NCBI GenBank assembly: GCA_002455425.1
Contig: DKKT01000034.1
Coordinates: 1 to 47,003 of the forward strand
DNA length: 47,003 nt
Direction of reading: 5' to 3'
From: Chthonomonas sp. UBA6659
GTDB taxonomy: Bacteria > Armatimonadota > Fimbriimonadia > Fimbriimonadales > Fimbriimonadaceae
Shown: positions 16,241-23,892 of the stretch, piece after piece
How positions within the stretch are numbered: position 1 is the first letter of the stretch
How the letters are laid out: every line of letters begins with the position of its first letter
Translations under genes and position numbers: made by a program
The notes under the pieces: model-generated
What the model was told of the DNA's origin: nothing
Databases searched by the model: none
The model's input: the letters and a program-made list of their open reading frames with translations, nothing else

Positions 16241-17020
16241 TCACGCCACCTGGGCGGCCCCTTGATCGCGCATGAACGTGCGCAGACGTCCCATCGCCTG
16301 GGTGTGAAGTTGATAGACCCGGGACTCGCTCACGCCGAGTACTTTTCCGATTTCTTTGAAGGTCAAGCCCTCAAAGTAGTACAAAGCGACGACGAGGCGT
16401 TCGCGCTCGGGGAGCTTGTCCACGCCGGCCGAAAGAATGCGTCGAATCTCGCGGCCCTCCACCTCACCGGAGGTGTTCACCGTGTCGTCGACGATCATCT
16501 CCACAAAGTGAATATGGTCGTCGGAGTCGCTTGTATTCAAGATATCGTCCAGACTATATACATTGGTGCGACCCATTCGGACCATGAGCTCATCGACTTC
16601 GCTGTCCGCGATCTTCATGTGCTCAGCGAGCTCGCGCACCGTCGGCGGGCGTCCGGACTTCGTTTCGAGGGCCATGATCGCGCGGTCGAGTGCTCGGAGT
16701 TTCTCTCGGATCGAGCGGGGCACCCAATCCTCGTCGCGGAGCATCTCGAGGATCGCGCCACGGATGAGGGCGATCGCGTACGTCTCGAACTTCACGTCCC
16801 GGGTCGGGTCGAACTGGTCGACGCTCTTGATCAGACCGATCACCCCCGCACCGATCAGATCCTCGCGATCCAGGCCGCCCGGAATGCTGGTCACCAACCG
16901 ACCCGACGTGATCTTGACCAAGTAGCTGTAGTGGTTGATCAAGTCCACTCGGGCGTTCGGGTCCTTATAGACCTTGTAGTCGATCCACGCTCGCTTCAAT
17001 TGGTCGGGCGATAAAGGCAT
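16241..17020 (-). CDS. fliA: RNA polymerase sigma factor, FliA/WhiG family
   Basis: This sigma-28-type factor directs RNA polymerase to late flagellar and chemotaxis promoters. The 259-residue protein has region 2 (about 15-90, with LINHYSYLVKITSGRL and GVIGLIKSVDQFDP), region 3 (DEDWVPRSIREKLRAL and RPPTVRELAEHM) and region 4 with the helix-turn-helix LTFKEIGKVLGVSESRVYQL near residues 215-240. These are typical for FliA and WhiG. The ATG at 17020 has GAGGGA upstream. It is flanked by two small uncharacterised genes on the same strand, and fliL lies elsewhere in the window, so the organism is probably motile. Confidence 0.95.
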   Translation of the reverse strand: MPLSPDQLKRAWIDYKVYKDPNARVDLINHYSYLVKITSGRLVTSIPGGLDREDLIGAGVIGLIKSVDQFDPTRDVKFETYAIALIRGAILEMLRDEDWVPRSIREKLRALDRAIMALETKSGRPPTVRELAEHMKIADSEVDELMVRMGRTNVYSLDDILNTSDSDDHIHFVEMIVDDTVNTSGEVEGREIRRILSAGVDKLPERERLVVALYYFEGLTFKEIGKVLGVSESRVYQLHTQAMGRLRTFMRDQGAAQVA

Positions 17021-17048
17021 GTCGTTCCCTCGATCCTCAAGTTATCCC

Positions 17049-17258
17049 CTATGTGCCGGTTGCGGGTTCGGCATCGGGAGTCGACTCCGATTCCTCGACG
17101 ACGCGCACCGCAAAGAATACATACCATACATGGGTCGCCAACGCCCCCACCAGATACGCGATGAATCCGCGCATCAAGCAAGAGACGGGATCGACTCCGC
17201 TAAGGATGCTCGCCGCCAGTGCGACCAGCGCCATCAAGCCACCTATGATGGTCGGCAC
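17049..17258 (-). CDS. Small two-helix membrane protein upstream of fliA
   Basis: A 69-residue protein with two hydrophobic helices: VPTIIGGLMALVALAASIL and LMRGFIAYLVGALATHVWYV. A short linker SGVDPVSC lies between, and an acidic tail (ESESTPDAEPATGT) follows. The GTG start at 17258 has GGAGGG 10 nt upstream; the frame is open farther but the earlier part looks like non-coding arginine/proline-rich sequence. It ends 28 nt before fliA on the same strand and is probably part of the flagellar transcript. I do not recognise the family. The function is unknown; anchoring of a flagellar factor is one possibility. Confidence 0.6.
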   Translation of the reverse strand: MPTIIGGLMALVALAASILSGVDPVSCLMRGFIAYLVGALATHVWYVFFAVRVVEESESTPDAEPATGT

Positions 17259-17344
17259 TGACGAAAGTCCCTCCGCGAGTCGATGCCCACACCGTGGTTC
17301 TCGGATCGTTCCCAGACGTCCCTTAGGGCAAGGCTCGCATTTTT

Positions 17345-17373
17345 CTTCAGGTTTTCGAGCCTGGAACCTGAAG
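17345..17373. promoter_or_regulatory. Inverted repeat, possible operator
   Basis: CTTCAGGTT (17345-17353) and AACCTGAAG (17365-17373) are perfect 9-bp arms around an 11-nt spacer. They cover the expected -35 region of the plus-strand operon whose -10-like box is at 17378-17383, so they could be an operator rather than a terminator; no T-tract follows. Confidence 0.45.
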
Positions 17374-17377
17374 CGGG

Positions 17378-17383
17378 TACCCT
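17378..17383 (+). promoter_or_regulatory. -10-like box TACCCT, leaderless arrangement
   Basis: TACCCT lies 6 nt before the GTG at 17390 and follows the inverted repeat directly. No Shine-Dalgarno motif is present. Confidence 0.4.
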
Positions 17384-17389
17384 CGGAAC

Positions 17390-18031
17390 GTGCCCGCAGC
17401 GTTGTTCGGACGAACCCATCGCGCACTCCCTTCCCGGTGGTTGCGCCTGCTGGTTCCGGATCCCACCGGGGACACCGCCGAAGATTTGCTGGTTGCAGCC
17501 TTAGACACCGGGGTCCCCTTGGATCTCTCGGTGTTGCCGGCGGTTTGGGGCGCTGCGCTTCGGAATCACCCATTCGAATCCCCGCTGCTGACCGTCGGAG
17601 GGGACGACATCGGCCGCGCTCGCGATGCGACCCAAGCCGCCGACTTCGTCCAAGCCCACCTGCTCCAGACGCTGAGTTGCCTCGGCCGGGAACGCGTCGA
17701 CTTCTACTTTATACGAATCCGGGGTCCGCTCGAAGAGTTTCAGATTGCCGGTGCACTCGAGTGCCTTGAGTCGGCTCGACAAGACGGGCATGTCGGCCAC
17801 CTCGGGCTCTTCGCCGATGCCGCGCCGTTGGCCGTACTCGGCATCTGGCAATTCCACGATGCCTTCGACGCGCTTCTGGTGCATCCGGGCGAAGGACACG
17901 ACACGCTCGCGCCGATGGCGAGGGAGCGCCGCGTCGGCGTCGTTTCGCTCGGTGCTGGGCCTGGGGATGCCGTCCTGACGCCGGTCCGAAGCGTCACCGA
18001 GGTGCGAGCCGAGGTGCTCGAGCATGCGTGA
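17390..18031 (+). CDS. Short aldo/keto-reductase-like protein
   Basis: A 213-residue protein whose middle resembles the aldo/keto reductase barrel: LLQTLSCLGRERVDFYFIRI corresponds to the family strand with S-L-x-R-L-x-x-D-x-x-D, followed by ALECLESARQDGHVGHLGLF (usually LeeLk..GKIR.iGvSn). It is about 100 residues shorter than the family, and I cannot find the Tyr/Lys/His residues of the catalytic tetrad, so it is probably not an active reductase. It could be a degenerate enzyme or a binding protein. GTG start with a -10-like box 6 nt upstream. Its stop overlaps the next gene by 8 nt, so it leads a four-gene coupled operon. Confidence 0.6.
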   Translation: MPAALFGRTHRALPSRWLRLLVPDPTGDTAEDLLVAALDTGVPLDLSVLPAVWGAALRNHPFESPLLTVGGDDIGRARDATQAADFVQAHLLQTLSCLGRERVDFYFIRIRGPLEEFQIAGALECLESARQDGHVGHLGLFADAAPLAVLGIWQFHDAFDALLVHPGEGHDTLAPMARERRVGVVSLGAGPGDAVLTPVRSVTEVRAEVLEHA

Positions 18032-18296
18032 GTACCTTGACGCGGTCTTGATCGGGGCGGTCTTCCTGTCGGCTCTGATGGTGCTCGTTTGGCTCCTTCG
18101 CCTGAAAACCCAGGGGGCACGCGCCTATGTGATGGCGTCCGCGTTCGCAGTGCTGGGATTTCTGGCTCTCGCGTTCCGCTCGGAGCAAAGCCCGGCGCTG
18201 ATCTACGGACTCGGGGGTCTTCTCGGCATCTTATTGGTCGCTGACGTCATCATCAAGATCGGGAGACAAGCACGAAAGGAGTCGGGCAGAGGATGA
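18024..18296 (+). CDS. Small membrane protein, 90 aa
   Basis: A 90-residue protein with three hydrophobic helices: AVLIGAVFLSALMVLVWLL, a segment around YVMASAFAVLGFLALAF, and LIYGLGGLLGILLVADVII; the C-terminus is basic (KIGRQARKESGRG). No family is recognised. It overlaps the gene before it by 8 nt and the amine oxidase by 4 nt (ATGA), so translation of the three is coupled. It could anchor the amine oxidase to the membrane, which is only inference from position. Confidence 0.7.
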   Translation: MREYLDAVLIGAVFLSALMVLVWLLRLKTQGARAYVMASAFAVLGFLALAFRSEQSPALIYGLGGLLGILLVADVIIKIGRQARKESGRG

Positions 18297-19567
18297 GAAT
18301 TGCAGTCGTAGGAGCGGGTCTTGCTGGATTGAGGGCCACGATGCTGCTGGAAGAGCAGGGAGCCAACGTCGATCTGTACGAGGCGAGGCAACGAGTCGGA
18401 GGACGGGTCCACACCGTCCGCGATGCGCATGGATTGGGCTACGAAGCCGGCGGCGAGTGGATCGATGCCGACCACTCGCGCGTCCTCGGAATCCTGAAGC
18501 GCTTTGGGATCCCGGTCGTCGCCACCCCGAACAAGCCCTACACCCTCAGCGTGGCCGGAAGCCGGATCGCCGAAACCCAGCTCTGGCCGGAGGCGAAAGC
18601 CGACATGGATCGCCTCGATGCCGAGGCGCGGCGGCTCGCCGAGGGCCTCAAGGATCCGGTTTGGTCGAATCGCGACCGGACCGACCTCGATGAGCGTAAC
18701 CTCGCCGAATTCATGGGCTCGATCGCGACCTCCGACCACAGTCGATGGTGGCTCCGAGCCAATCTCCGGTCGGACGAGGGCGAAGACCCCGAACGGATCG
18801 GGCTCCTGGGCTGGCTCGGCGGATACCGTAACTACCTCAACCGAACCGACGGCGAAGCGAGCGCCTTCCGTGTGGATGGCGGATTGCGGTTGCTCATCCA
18901 GGCGCTCTCCCGCGCCACCAAGGCTCAGCCCCAGTTCGACCGTCTTCTCCAGGGTATCCGGACCCTCAACGATGGGGTCGAACTCCAGTTCTCCGGCGCG
19001 ACGGCCAAAGCCGACAAGGTCCTGCTGACGCTACCTCCCCCCTGTCTGGCGAAGGTCGACTTCGATCCCGCGCTCGAAGTCGGGGCTTATCGAGCGTTCC
19101 GGCAGTGCGGGATGACGCGAACGGTGAAGATCGTCTGGCAGTTCAAGCGGGCGTGGTGGGTCGATGAGGGGATGACCGGCTTCCTGATGTCCGACGCCCC
19201 GTTCCAACAGGTTTGGCCGGCGCATGTCGGTGACGCCCCTTCGCTGGTCGCGTACGTCAACGGCGACGATGCCGATGCGCTCCGAAAAGGCACCCCGGAG
19301 TCGGCCTTGAAACTGCTCGCCGCTCAATTTCCGGCGGTCGAGGCAGAGTACGAGCGGGGCTGGATTCACGATTGGGTCCGCGACCCCTATGCCGGAGGCG
19401 GCTTCGCATACGCGCCTCCCGGCTACGTCCTCGGGGGCAAGGCCTGGCTCTCGCGGGCCCAGTACCGAATCCATTTCGCAGGAGAACACACGGCAAAGTG
19501 GAACGGATTTCTCGAAGGCGCGCTTGAGTCGGCGGAACGCGTGGTCTGGGAGATTCTCGGTCAGTGA
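18293..19567 (+). CDS. FAD-dependent amine oxidase family protein
   Basis: A 424-residue flavoprotein of the monoamine oxidase family, which oxidises amines with O2 and releases H2O2. The N-terminal Rossmann motif VVGAGLAGLRA is at residues 5-15 and the second Gly-rich motif RVGGRVHTV near 34-42. The family's EAGGEWID stretch follows, and the C-terminal FAD-binding HFAGEHTAKWNGFLEGALES is intact. There is no signal peptide. The substrate is unknown; the aromatic cage residues cannot be assigned with certainty. Its start overlaps the small membrane protein stop (ATGA) and its stop overlaps the amidohydrolase start (GTGA). Confidence 0.88.
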   Translation: MRIAVVGAGLAGLRATMLLEEQGANVDLYEARQRVGGRVHTVRDAHGLGYEAGGEWIDADHSRVLGILKRFGIPVVATPNKPYTLSVAGSRIAETQLWPEAKADMDRLDAEARRLAEGLKDPVWSNRDRTDLDERNLAEFMGSIATSDHSRWWLRANLRSDEGEDPERIGLLGWLGGYRNYLNRTDGEASAFRVDGGLRLLIQALSRATKAQPQFDRLLQGIRTLNDGVELQFSGATAKADKVLLTLPPPCLAKVDFDPALEVGAYRAFRQCGMTRTVKIVWQFKRAWWVDEGMTGFLMSDAPFQQVWPAHVGDAPSLVAYVNGDDADALRKGTPESALKLLAAQFPAVEAEYERGWIHDWVRDPYAGGGFAYAPPGYVLGGKAWLSRAQYRIHFAGEHTAKWNGFLEGALESAERVVWEILGQ

Positions 19568-21051
19568 CCCTCTACGAGAACTTCCTCTGGTGGGTCGACG
19601 GCTCGCCCCAGGCGATGACCGTCGACCAAGGGCGGGTTGTTTGGCGAGGACCGGCGACCGACGCCCCCTTGGAGGTCGGTCGGCGGATCGACCTCGAAGG
19701 CGGCACCCTGTATCCGGCGTTCATCGACGCCCACTGCCACATCTTGCCGACTGGCCTCGACCTTCAGAAGCTCCACCTGGGACCGTGCTCGACCCCGGGC
19801 GACGTCCTCGACGCGGTTCGGGCGCGGCACGAGGCACTCGAGCCGGGAGCGTGGCTCCACGCCGTCCACTACGACCAGACCAAGTTTCCCGACGGGGCTC
19901 ACCTCCATCGAGATGCACTCGATGCGATCTCCGCCGAACGCCCGATCCTGCTTCGGCACGTCAACGGTCACGCCAGCGTCGCGAACAGCGCGGCCCTGGC
20001 GGCGGCTCGCATCGACGAGACGGTGGAAGACCCGCCCGGCGGGACTTTCGTGCGCGACGAAAGCGGTCGGCTGACCGGAGTCCTGCTCGAACGGGCCCAC
20101 GAGTTCGTGACTGCAGCCGCGCCGGAGCCGACACTCGACGAGATGGTCGAGGCGATCCTCGCCGCCGGAAGGGAGATGGCGGCGGTCGGCATCGGGACTG
20201 CGACCGACATGATGACCGGTCGTTGGAATCTCGCCCGCGAACTCGAGGCGTATCGGCTGGCGTCGGAGCAAGGGTGCCCGATCCGGTTGCGGCTGTTTCT
20301 CCAATGGGGCACGGTGCTCGGCCCGCGCGGGATCGAACCTTCGGAACTCGCCGGGCACATGGGGGCTATGGACGCCGAGCGGTGCAAGGTTGTCGGCCTC
20401 AAGATCTTCGCCGACGGGGCGATCGGGTCGGCTACGGCCGCGATCTACGGCCGCTTTCTAAACGACCCGGATGACGGCCGCGCTGAGTCTGGCCAGCTGA
20501 TCTACAGCCCCGACCGCTTTCACGCGATGGTCCGTGCCGCCGATGAAGCCGGGTGGCGTTTGGCCGTCCATTCGATCGGCGACCGCTCGACCGACCTCGT
20601 GCTCGATTCGTTCGCGACGACGGCCGATCCCCGCCGCCACCGCATCGAGCACGCGATGTTGCTGAGCGACGCTCAGATCGAACGGATGGCCGCGATCGGG
20701 TGCCACTGTACGATGCAGCCCGAGTTCTTGATGAAATTTGGACACGCCTACCGGCGTCAGTTGGGCCAGGAACGCACGGCGCGGCTCAAGCGGGCCGAGT
20801 CCATGAGACGCGCCGGCATACCCCTCAGCTTCAGCTCGGATCGCCCCATCGTCAGTGGCGACCCGCTCGACGGGATCCGGACGGCATGCTCTCGGCCCGA
20901 TGGCTTCGACCCAGCCGAGAACGTGAGCTACGACTTCGCGGTCCGCGCCTACTCGGAGATCGGAGCGATCGCGAACGACGACGCCGGCTTCGTCGGGCGG
21001 CTGGAGGCGGGGGAAGTGGCCGACTATCGGTTGGAGGGATCGAGCGGCTAA
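19564..21051 (+). CDS. Amidohydrolase family 3 protein (YtcJ-like)
   Basis: A 495-residue metal-dependent hydrolase of the YtcJ/amidohydrolase-3 group. The metal motif DAHCH is at residues 56-60 (His57, His59), the LLRHVNGHASVANSAAL stretch is typical of the group, GLKIFADGAIGS holds the usual carboxylated lysine region, and the later VHSIGDRSTD and SFSSDRPIVSGDP provide further ligands. The substrate is unknown; the family includes enzymes acting on amides and cyclic imides. GTG start coupled to the amine oxidase. The stop codon shares bases with that of the convergent gene (CTAA at 21048-21051). Together with the amine oxidase it suggests breakdown or modification of a nitrogenous compound. 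Confidence 0.88.
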   Translation: MTLYENFLWWVDGSPQAMTVDQGRVVWRGPATDAPLEVGRRIDLEGGTLYPAFIDAHCHILPTGLDLQKLHLGPCSTPGDVLDAVRARHEALEPGAWLHAVHYDQTKFPDGAHLHRDALDAISAERPILLRHVNGHASVANSAALAAARIDETVEDPPGGTFVRDESGRLTGVLLERAHEFVTAAAPEPTLDEMVEAILAAGREMAAVGIGTATDMMTGRWNLARELEAYRLASEQGCPIRLRLFLQWGTVLGPRGIEPSELAGHMGAMDAERCKVVGLKIFADGAIGSATAAIYGRFLNDPDDGRAESGQLIYSPDRFHAMVRAADEAGWRLAVHSIGDRSTDLVLDSFATTADPRRHRIEHAMLLSDAQIERMAAIGCHCTMQPEFLMKFGHAYRRQLGQERTARLKRAESMRRAGIPLSFSSDRPIVSGDPLDGIRTACSRPDGFDPAENVSYDFAVRAYSEIGAIANDDAGFVGRLEAGEVADYRLEGSSG

Positions 21052-21842
21052 GGCCCCGGATTGCGAGGGGGCTTCGGCACTGTCGCGGGCTTCTTGGGCG
21101 CGCGTCGATCGTTGACCGCGATGCCCGGCTCGGGTGCCGTCGAGAATCTCTTGCCCGAGTCGCCGAGCGGGGCGACATAGTCGACGGTGGCGGCGCCCGT
21201 GGGGGTGAGGGTGAAGGGCGTCGTCGGTCGCATCGTACCGTCCCAGGCGATGGAAGTCACCTCCGGTCCGGACTCAAGATCGCGGACCGTGATCCAGATC
21301 GTGCCGAGGCTGCGCGACGAGGATTGAATCACATGGCGGAACGCGCCGAGCCGTCCGATCCGGATGAAGGCACCGGGTTCGGCCCACCGTTCGATGCCGG
21401 CCTCGCCATCCAGCAACCAGTAGAACGGCGAAAAGGCGTCGCCGCCGGGGCCGAGCGAACGGTCGTTCGGCACTACGCCAGGCTTGAGATCGCGCAACTC
21501 GAGGGGCGCGTCCGCGTAGAGCGGATCGAGCAGGAGCGAGGCGCCGTCGGCGACGAAGACGCGTCCGTCGCTCCAGATCGTGTTCGCTTCGACTCGAAAT
21601 GTCCCCGGCTGGAAGTACCGGAGCTCGATCGTGCTTTCCATCGCGTAGGCCGCGATCCCCGAGTCGCGAGTCCCTCGGATAAGGAGGACCGAGAAGTCTC
21701 GCTTCGTGCCGTACACGGCGAGCAGAGCCTTGAGGGCAGGCTCGCCGGAACGATCGACGGCCGGCGTCTTTTCTTCCGGAGGTCCCTGAGGCTGCTTGTG
21801 CTCCTGCAGGTACAGCAACGAGCTGAGGGCGATGGCGATCAT
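21048..21842 (-). CDS. Exported protein, LolA/DUF2092-like
   Basis: A 264-residue protein. The first 14 or so residues (MIAIALSSLLYLQ) look like a short signal or anchor. The body (residues 40-200) has the strand pattern of LolA-like proteins, with ALLAVYGTKRDFSVLLIRG, MESTIELRYFQPGTFRVEAN and FVADGASLLLDPL, where a beta sheet holds lipid-like ligands. The end is a Pro/Lys-rich tail (PKKPATVPKPPRNPG). It overlaps the pseudopilin-like gene by ATGA, so the start at 21842 is firm. It is the third gene of the LCP operon and may act in envelope lipid or polysaccharide handling. The LolA resemblance is a fold-level guess. Confidence 0.65.
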   Translation of the reverse strand: MIAIALSSLLYLQEHKQPQGPPEEKTPAVDRSGEPALKALLAVYGTKRDFSVLLIRGTRDSGIAAYAMESTIELRYFQPGTFRVEANTIWSDGRVFVADGASLLLDPLYADAPLELRDLKPGVVPNDRSLGPGGDAFSPFYWLLDGEAGIERWAEPGAFIRIGRLGAFRHVIQSSSRSLGTIWITVRDLESGPEVTSIAWDGTMRPTTPFTLTPTGAATVDYVAPLGDSGKRFSTAPEPGIAVNDRRAPKKPATVPKPPRNPGP

Positions 21843-22687
21843 GGCCGCTCCCACAGGCCGGTCGATTGGTCGCCGAGCATTTCGACCTTGGCCGCCCCCG
21901 CCGGCATCCGGCCGAGCTGGCCGCTCGCGAAAAGGAAGTGGTTGCCGTCGGGATGGCGGGCAGTCGCGTTCGGCCCGAAGTAGCCCTTGCCGCTGCCGTA
22001 GAACGCGAGTCGGGTCGCCCACTTGGTGCCGGGCAGCGCCTCGACGTTGCTGGTATCGAAACCGATGAGGAAGCCATCGAACGGCACAGGGCTGCCGTCA
22101 TTGCGCTTCAGCGGACGCGGGTTGTAGGTGTCCTGCGCGCCGAAGTTCGAAGTTTCCGAGAACAGCACGGCCGAGTTCGGGTTTTTCACCCTCGAGTTCG
22201 CCTGAGTCGCGAGGGAAGCGGACATGCCGGTCGTCATCGGAAGACCGATCTTGCCGGTGCGTGGGTCTTGCGCCCAGACGATCTCGTCGGAGTGGGCGGC
22301 GGGGCACTGGAACGCATGGATCATTCCCGGACGGTCGGGGCTGTCCTTTGCAGGCGTGCGCACGTAGTTTGCGAGAAGGGAGCCCCAGGTGTAGGGCCGG
22401 TTCTTGGCGTCGAGATACGGGGCCTCGTTTTCGCCTTCGGCGACCACGTAAAGGGGCGGGTAGCGGTCGTTCCACTCGGCTAAGTAGAGCGTCGAGGCTT
22501 TGAACACATCTTGGAAGTTGCGCTTGCAGAGTGAGCGTTCGCCTTCGTCCCGGTAATGCCGATAAACCGGGAGCAAGATCGCGATCAGGATCACGAGGAC
22601 GAGAAAGACCCTGCCAAACTCGCCCCGAGACATGTAGGCGCTTTTGCCGGAGCCTTCCGGTTCGTCGGCCGCGTACATGTCGGCCAT
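21839..22687 (-). CDS. Pseudopilin-like membrane protein (altered H-X9-DG)
   Basis: A 282-residue protein with one N-terminal membrane helix (VFLVLVILIAILLPVYRHY, about residues 28-47). A large soluble domain follows that matches the Armatimonadota/Planctomycetota prepilin relatives: YLAEWNDRYPPLY, FQCPAAHSDEIV and FSETSNFGAQD. The C-terminal H-X9-DG motif is present as HPDG...FASG, with Ser replacing Asp. Unlike true prepilins, it has a charged N-terminal extension and no GFTLIE cleavage site, so it is probably a membrane-fixed paralogue. It overlaps the LCP gene stop by 1 nt (TGATG) and the next gene by 4 nt. Confidence 0.72.
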   Translation of the reverse strand: MADMYAADEPEGSGKSAYMSRGEFGRVFLVLVILIAILLPVYRHYRDEGERSLCKRNFQDVFKASTLYLAEWNDRYPPLYVVAEGENEAPYLDAKNRPYTWGSLLANYVRTPAKDSPDRPGMIHAFQCPAAHSDEIVWAQDPRTGKIGLPMTTGMSASLATQANSRVKNPNSAVLFSETSNFGAQDTYNPRPLKRNDGSPVPFDGFLIGFDTSNVEALPGTKWATRLAFYGSGKGYFGPNATARHPDGNHFLFASGQLGRMPAGAAKVEMLGDQSTGLWERP

Positions 22688-23640
22688 CAGTTTTCGTTCA
22701 GCCGGCTGACGCGACGTTCGAGGAGGTGGAATTCTCGCAGAGTCTCATCGAGGTTGCGTCGATCGACCTTCAGATTGTAGTTCGGGGCATCGAAGACGGG
22801 GATCTGGCCCATGCGGATGTTGTCGCCGCCGACCTTCTGAGCAAAGAGGGCGAGACTCGCCACTTCCATCGCGCTGAACTCGTTGCCCATCATCTCGACG
22901 GCTTTGTCCGCGACCTCGGGGAGCGTGCCCTTGTTCTTCATCAGGGACTCACGGAAGGCGAGCAAGAAGTCCTTTTGGCGCTTCTGACGCATGAAGTCGC
23001 TGTCGCCGTGGCGATACCGAACGAAGCACATCGCGTCGTAGCCGTCGAGCTTCTGGCGGCCGGGCTTGAGGTCGATGAAGAGGCCGCCGCGTCGGTCGGT
23101 GTACTTGAGCTTCTTGTCGATGAACACGTCGACGCCGCCGACGATGTTCACCACTTCCTGGAAAGCCTTGTAGTTCAGGACGACGACTCGGTCGATCGGC
23201 ACCCCGATGAGGCCCTCGACCGCGCGCTTGGCGAGGTCCTTCCCCCCGATCGCGTGGTAGGCGTTGATCTTCTGCTCGCGATAGCCCGGAACCTGCCACA
23301 ACGTGTCTCGCGGGATCGAGACGCCGGAGATGCGGTTGGCCCTGAAATCGACCTTGGCCACGAGCATCATGTCGGAGCGGGCGTTCTCCTTCAGGATCGT
23401 CTTGCCTCCGTAAGCACGGTCTTCGTCGCAGCCGAGGAGGAGGAGGGTGACTGAATCGTCGTGGAAAATCTCCGACGGAGGCGTTCGTTTGAGGGTCTGG
23501 AGCGTGATCTGCTGGAGAACCTCGGAGCGGCCGGTCCAGCCAAGGATCGTGCCGGCACCGATTGCGAGGGTGCACAGCGCGGTCCAGAGCGTCCCGCGCA
23601 GTATCCGTACCCAAAGGGGTCGTGGGTGAGAGTTCGCCAT
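22687..23640 (-). CDS. LytR-CpsA-Psr (LCP) family cell wall ligase
   Basis: LCP proteins move glycan chains from undecaprenyl carriers to peptidoglycan at the outer face of the membrane. This 317-residue protein has a short cytoplasmic start, one membrane helix (residues 14-32), and the LCP core: DSVTLLLLGCDEDR, ARSDMMLVAKVDFRANRISG and VSIPRDT with the conserved Arg, then INAYHAIGG and FVRYRHGDSDFMRQKRQKDFL. These hold the polyprenyl-phosphate and Mg binding residues. It is divergent from the Wzz-like gene and leads a three-gene operon on the minus strand. It is the likely attachment step for the polymer made by the plus-strand arm. Confidence 0.93.
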   Translation of the reverse strand: MANSHPRPLWVRILRGTLWTALCTLAIGAGTILGWTGRSEVLQQITLQTLKRTPPSEIFHDDSVTLLLLGCDEDRAYGGKTILKENARSDMMLVAKVDFRANRISGVSIPRDTLWQVPGYREQKINAYHAIGGKDLAKRAVEGLIGVPIDRVVVLNYKAFQEVVNIVGGVDVFIDKKLKYTDRRGGLFIDLKPGRQKLDGYDAMCFVRYRHGDSDFMRQKRQKDFLLAFRESLMKNKGTLPEVADKAVEMMGNEFSAMEVASLALFAQKVGGDNIRMGQIPVFDAPNYNLKVDRRNLDETLREFHLLERRVSRLNEN

Positions 23641-23880
23641 CCGCTTGATGTCCTAGGGTACCTGCCGAGCCGGCCGACACAACTCGATCCCGAGGCCTCC
23701 GGAGGGAATTTTGCCGATCCGACTGCGTTCAACAGGCTTTGGGGTCCGGACGGTTCCCGGAGCCAAATCGATGCCGGTTCATTGACGGGGGTCGTTTCTC
23801 ACTGGGAACGCACCATCGGTGGCCGACGTTTCGTCCATTGTACGTGCCCGGCCTAAGCTGGGGCGGAATTCTAGCCAAGG

Positions 23881-23886
23881 TAAAGT
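23881..23886 (+). promoter_or_regulatory. -10-like box TAAAGT, leaderless arrangement
   Basis: TAAAGT lies 6 nt before the ATG at 23893, in the 252-nt divergent region between the LCP and Wzz-like genes. No Shine-Dalgarno motif is present. Confidence 0.4.
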
Positions 23887-23892
23887 GTAAGC

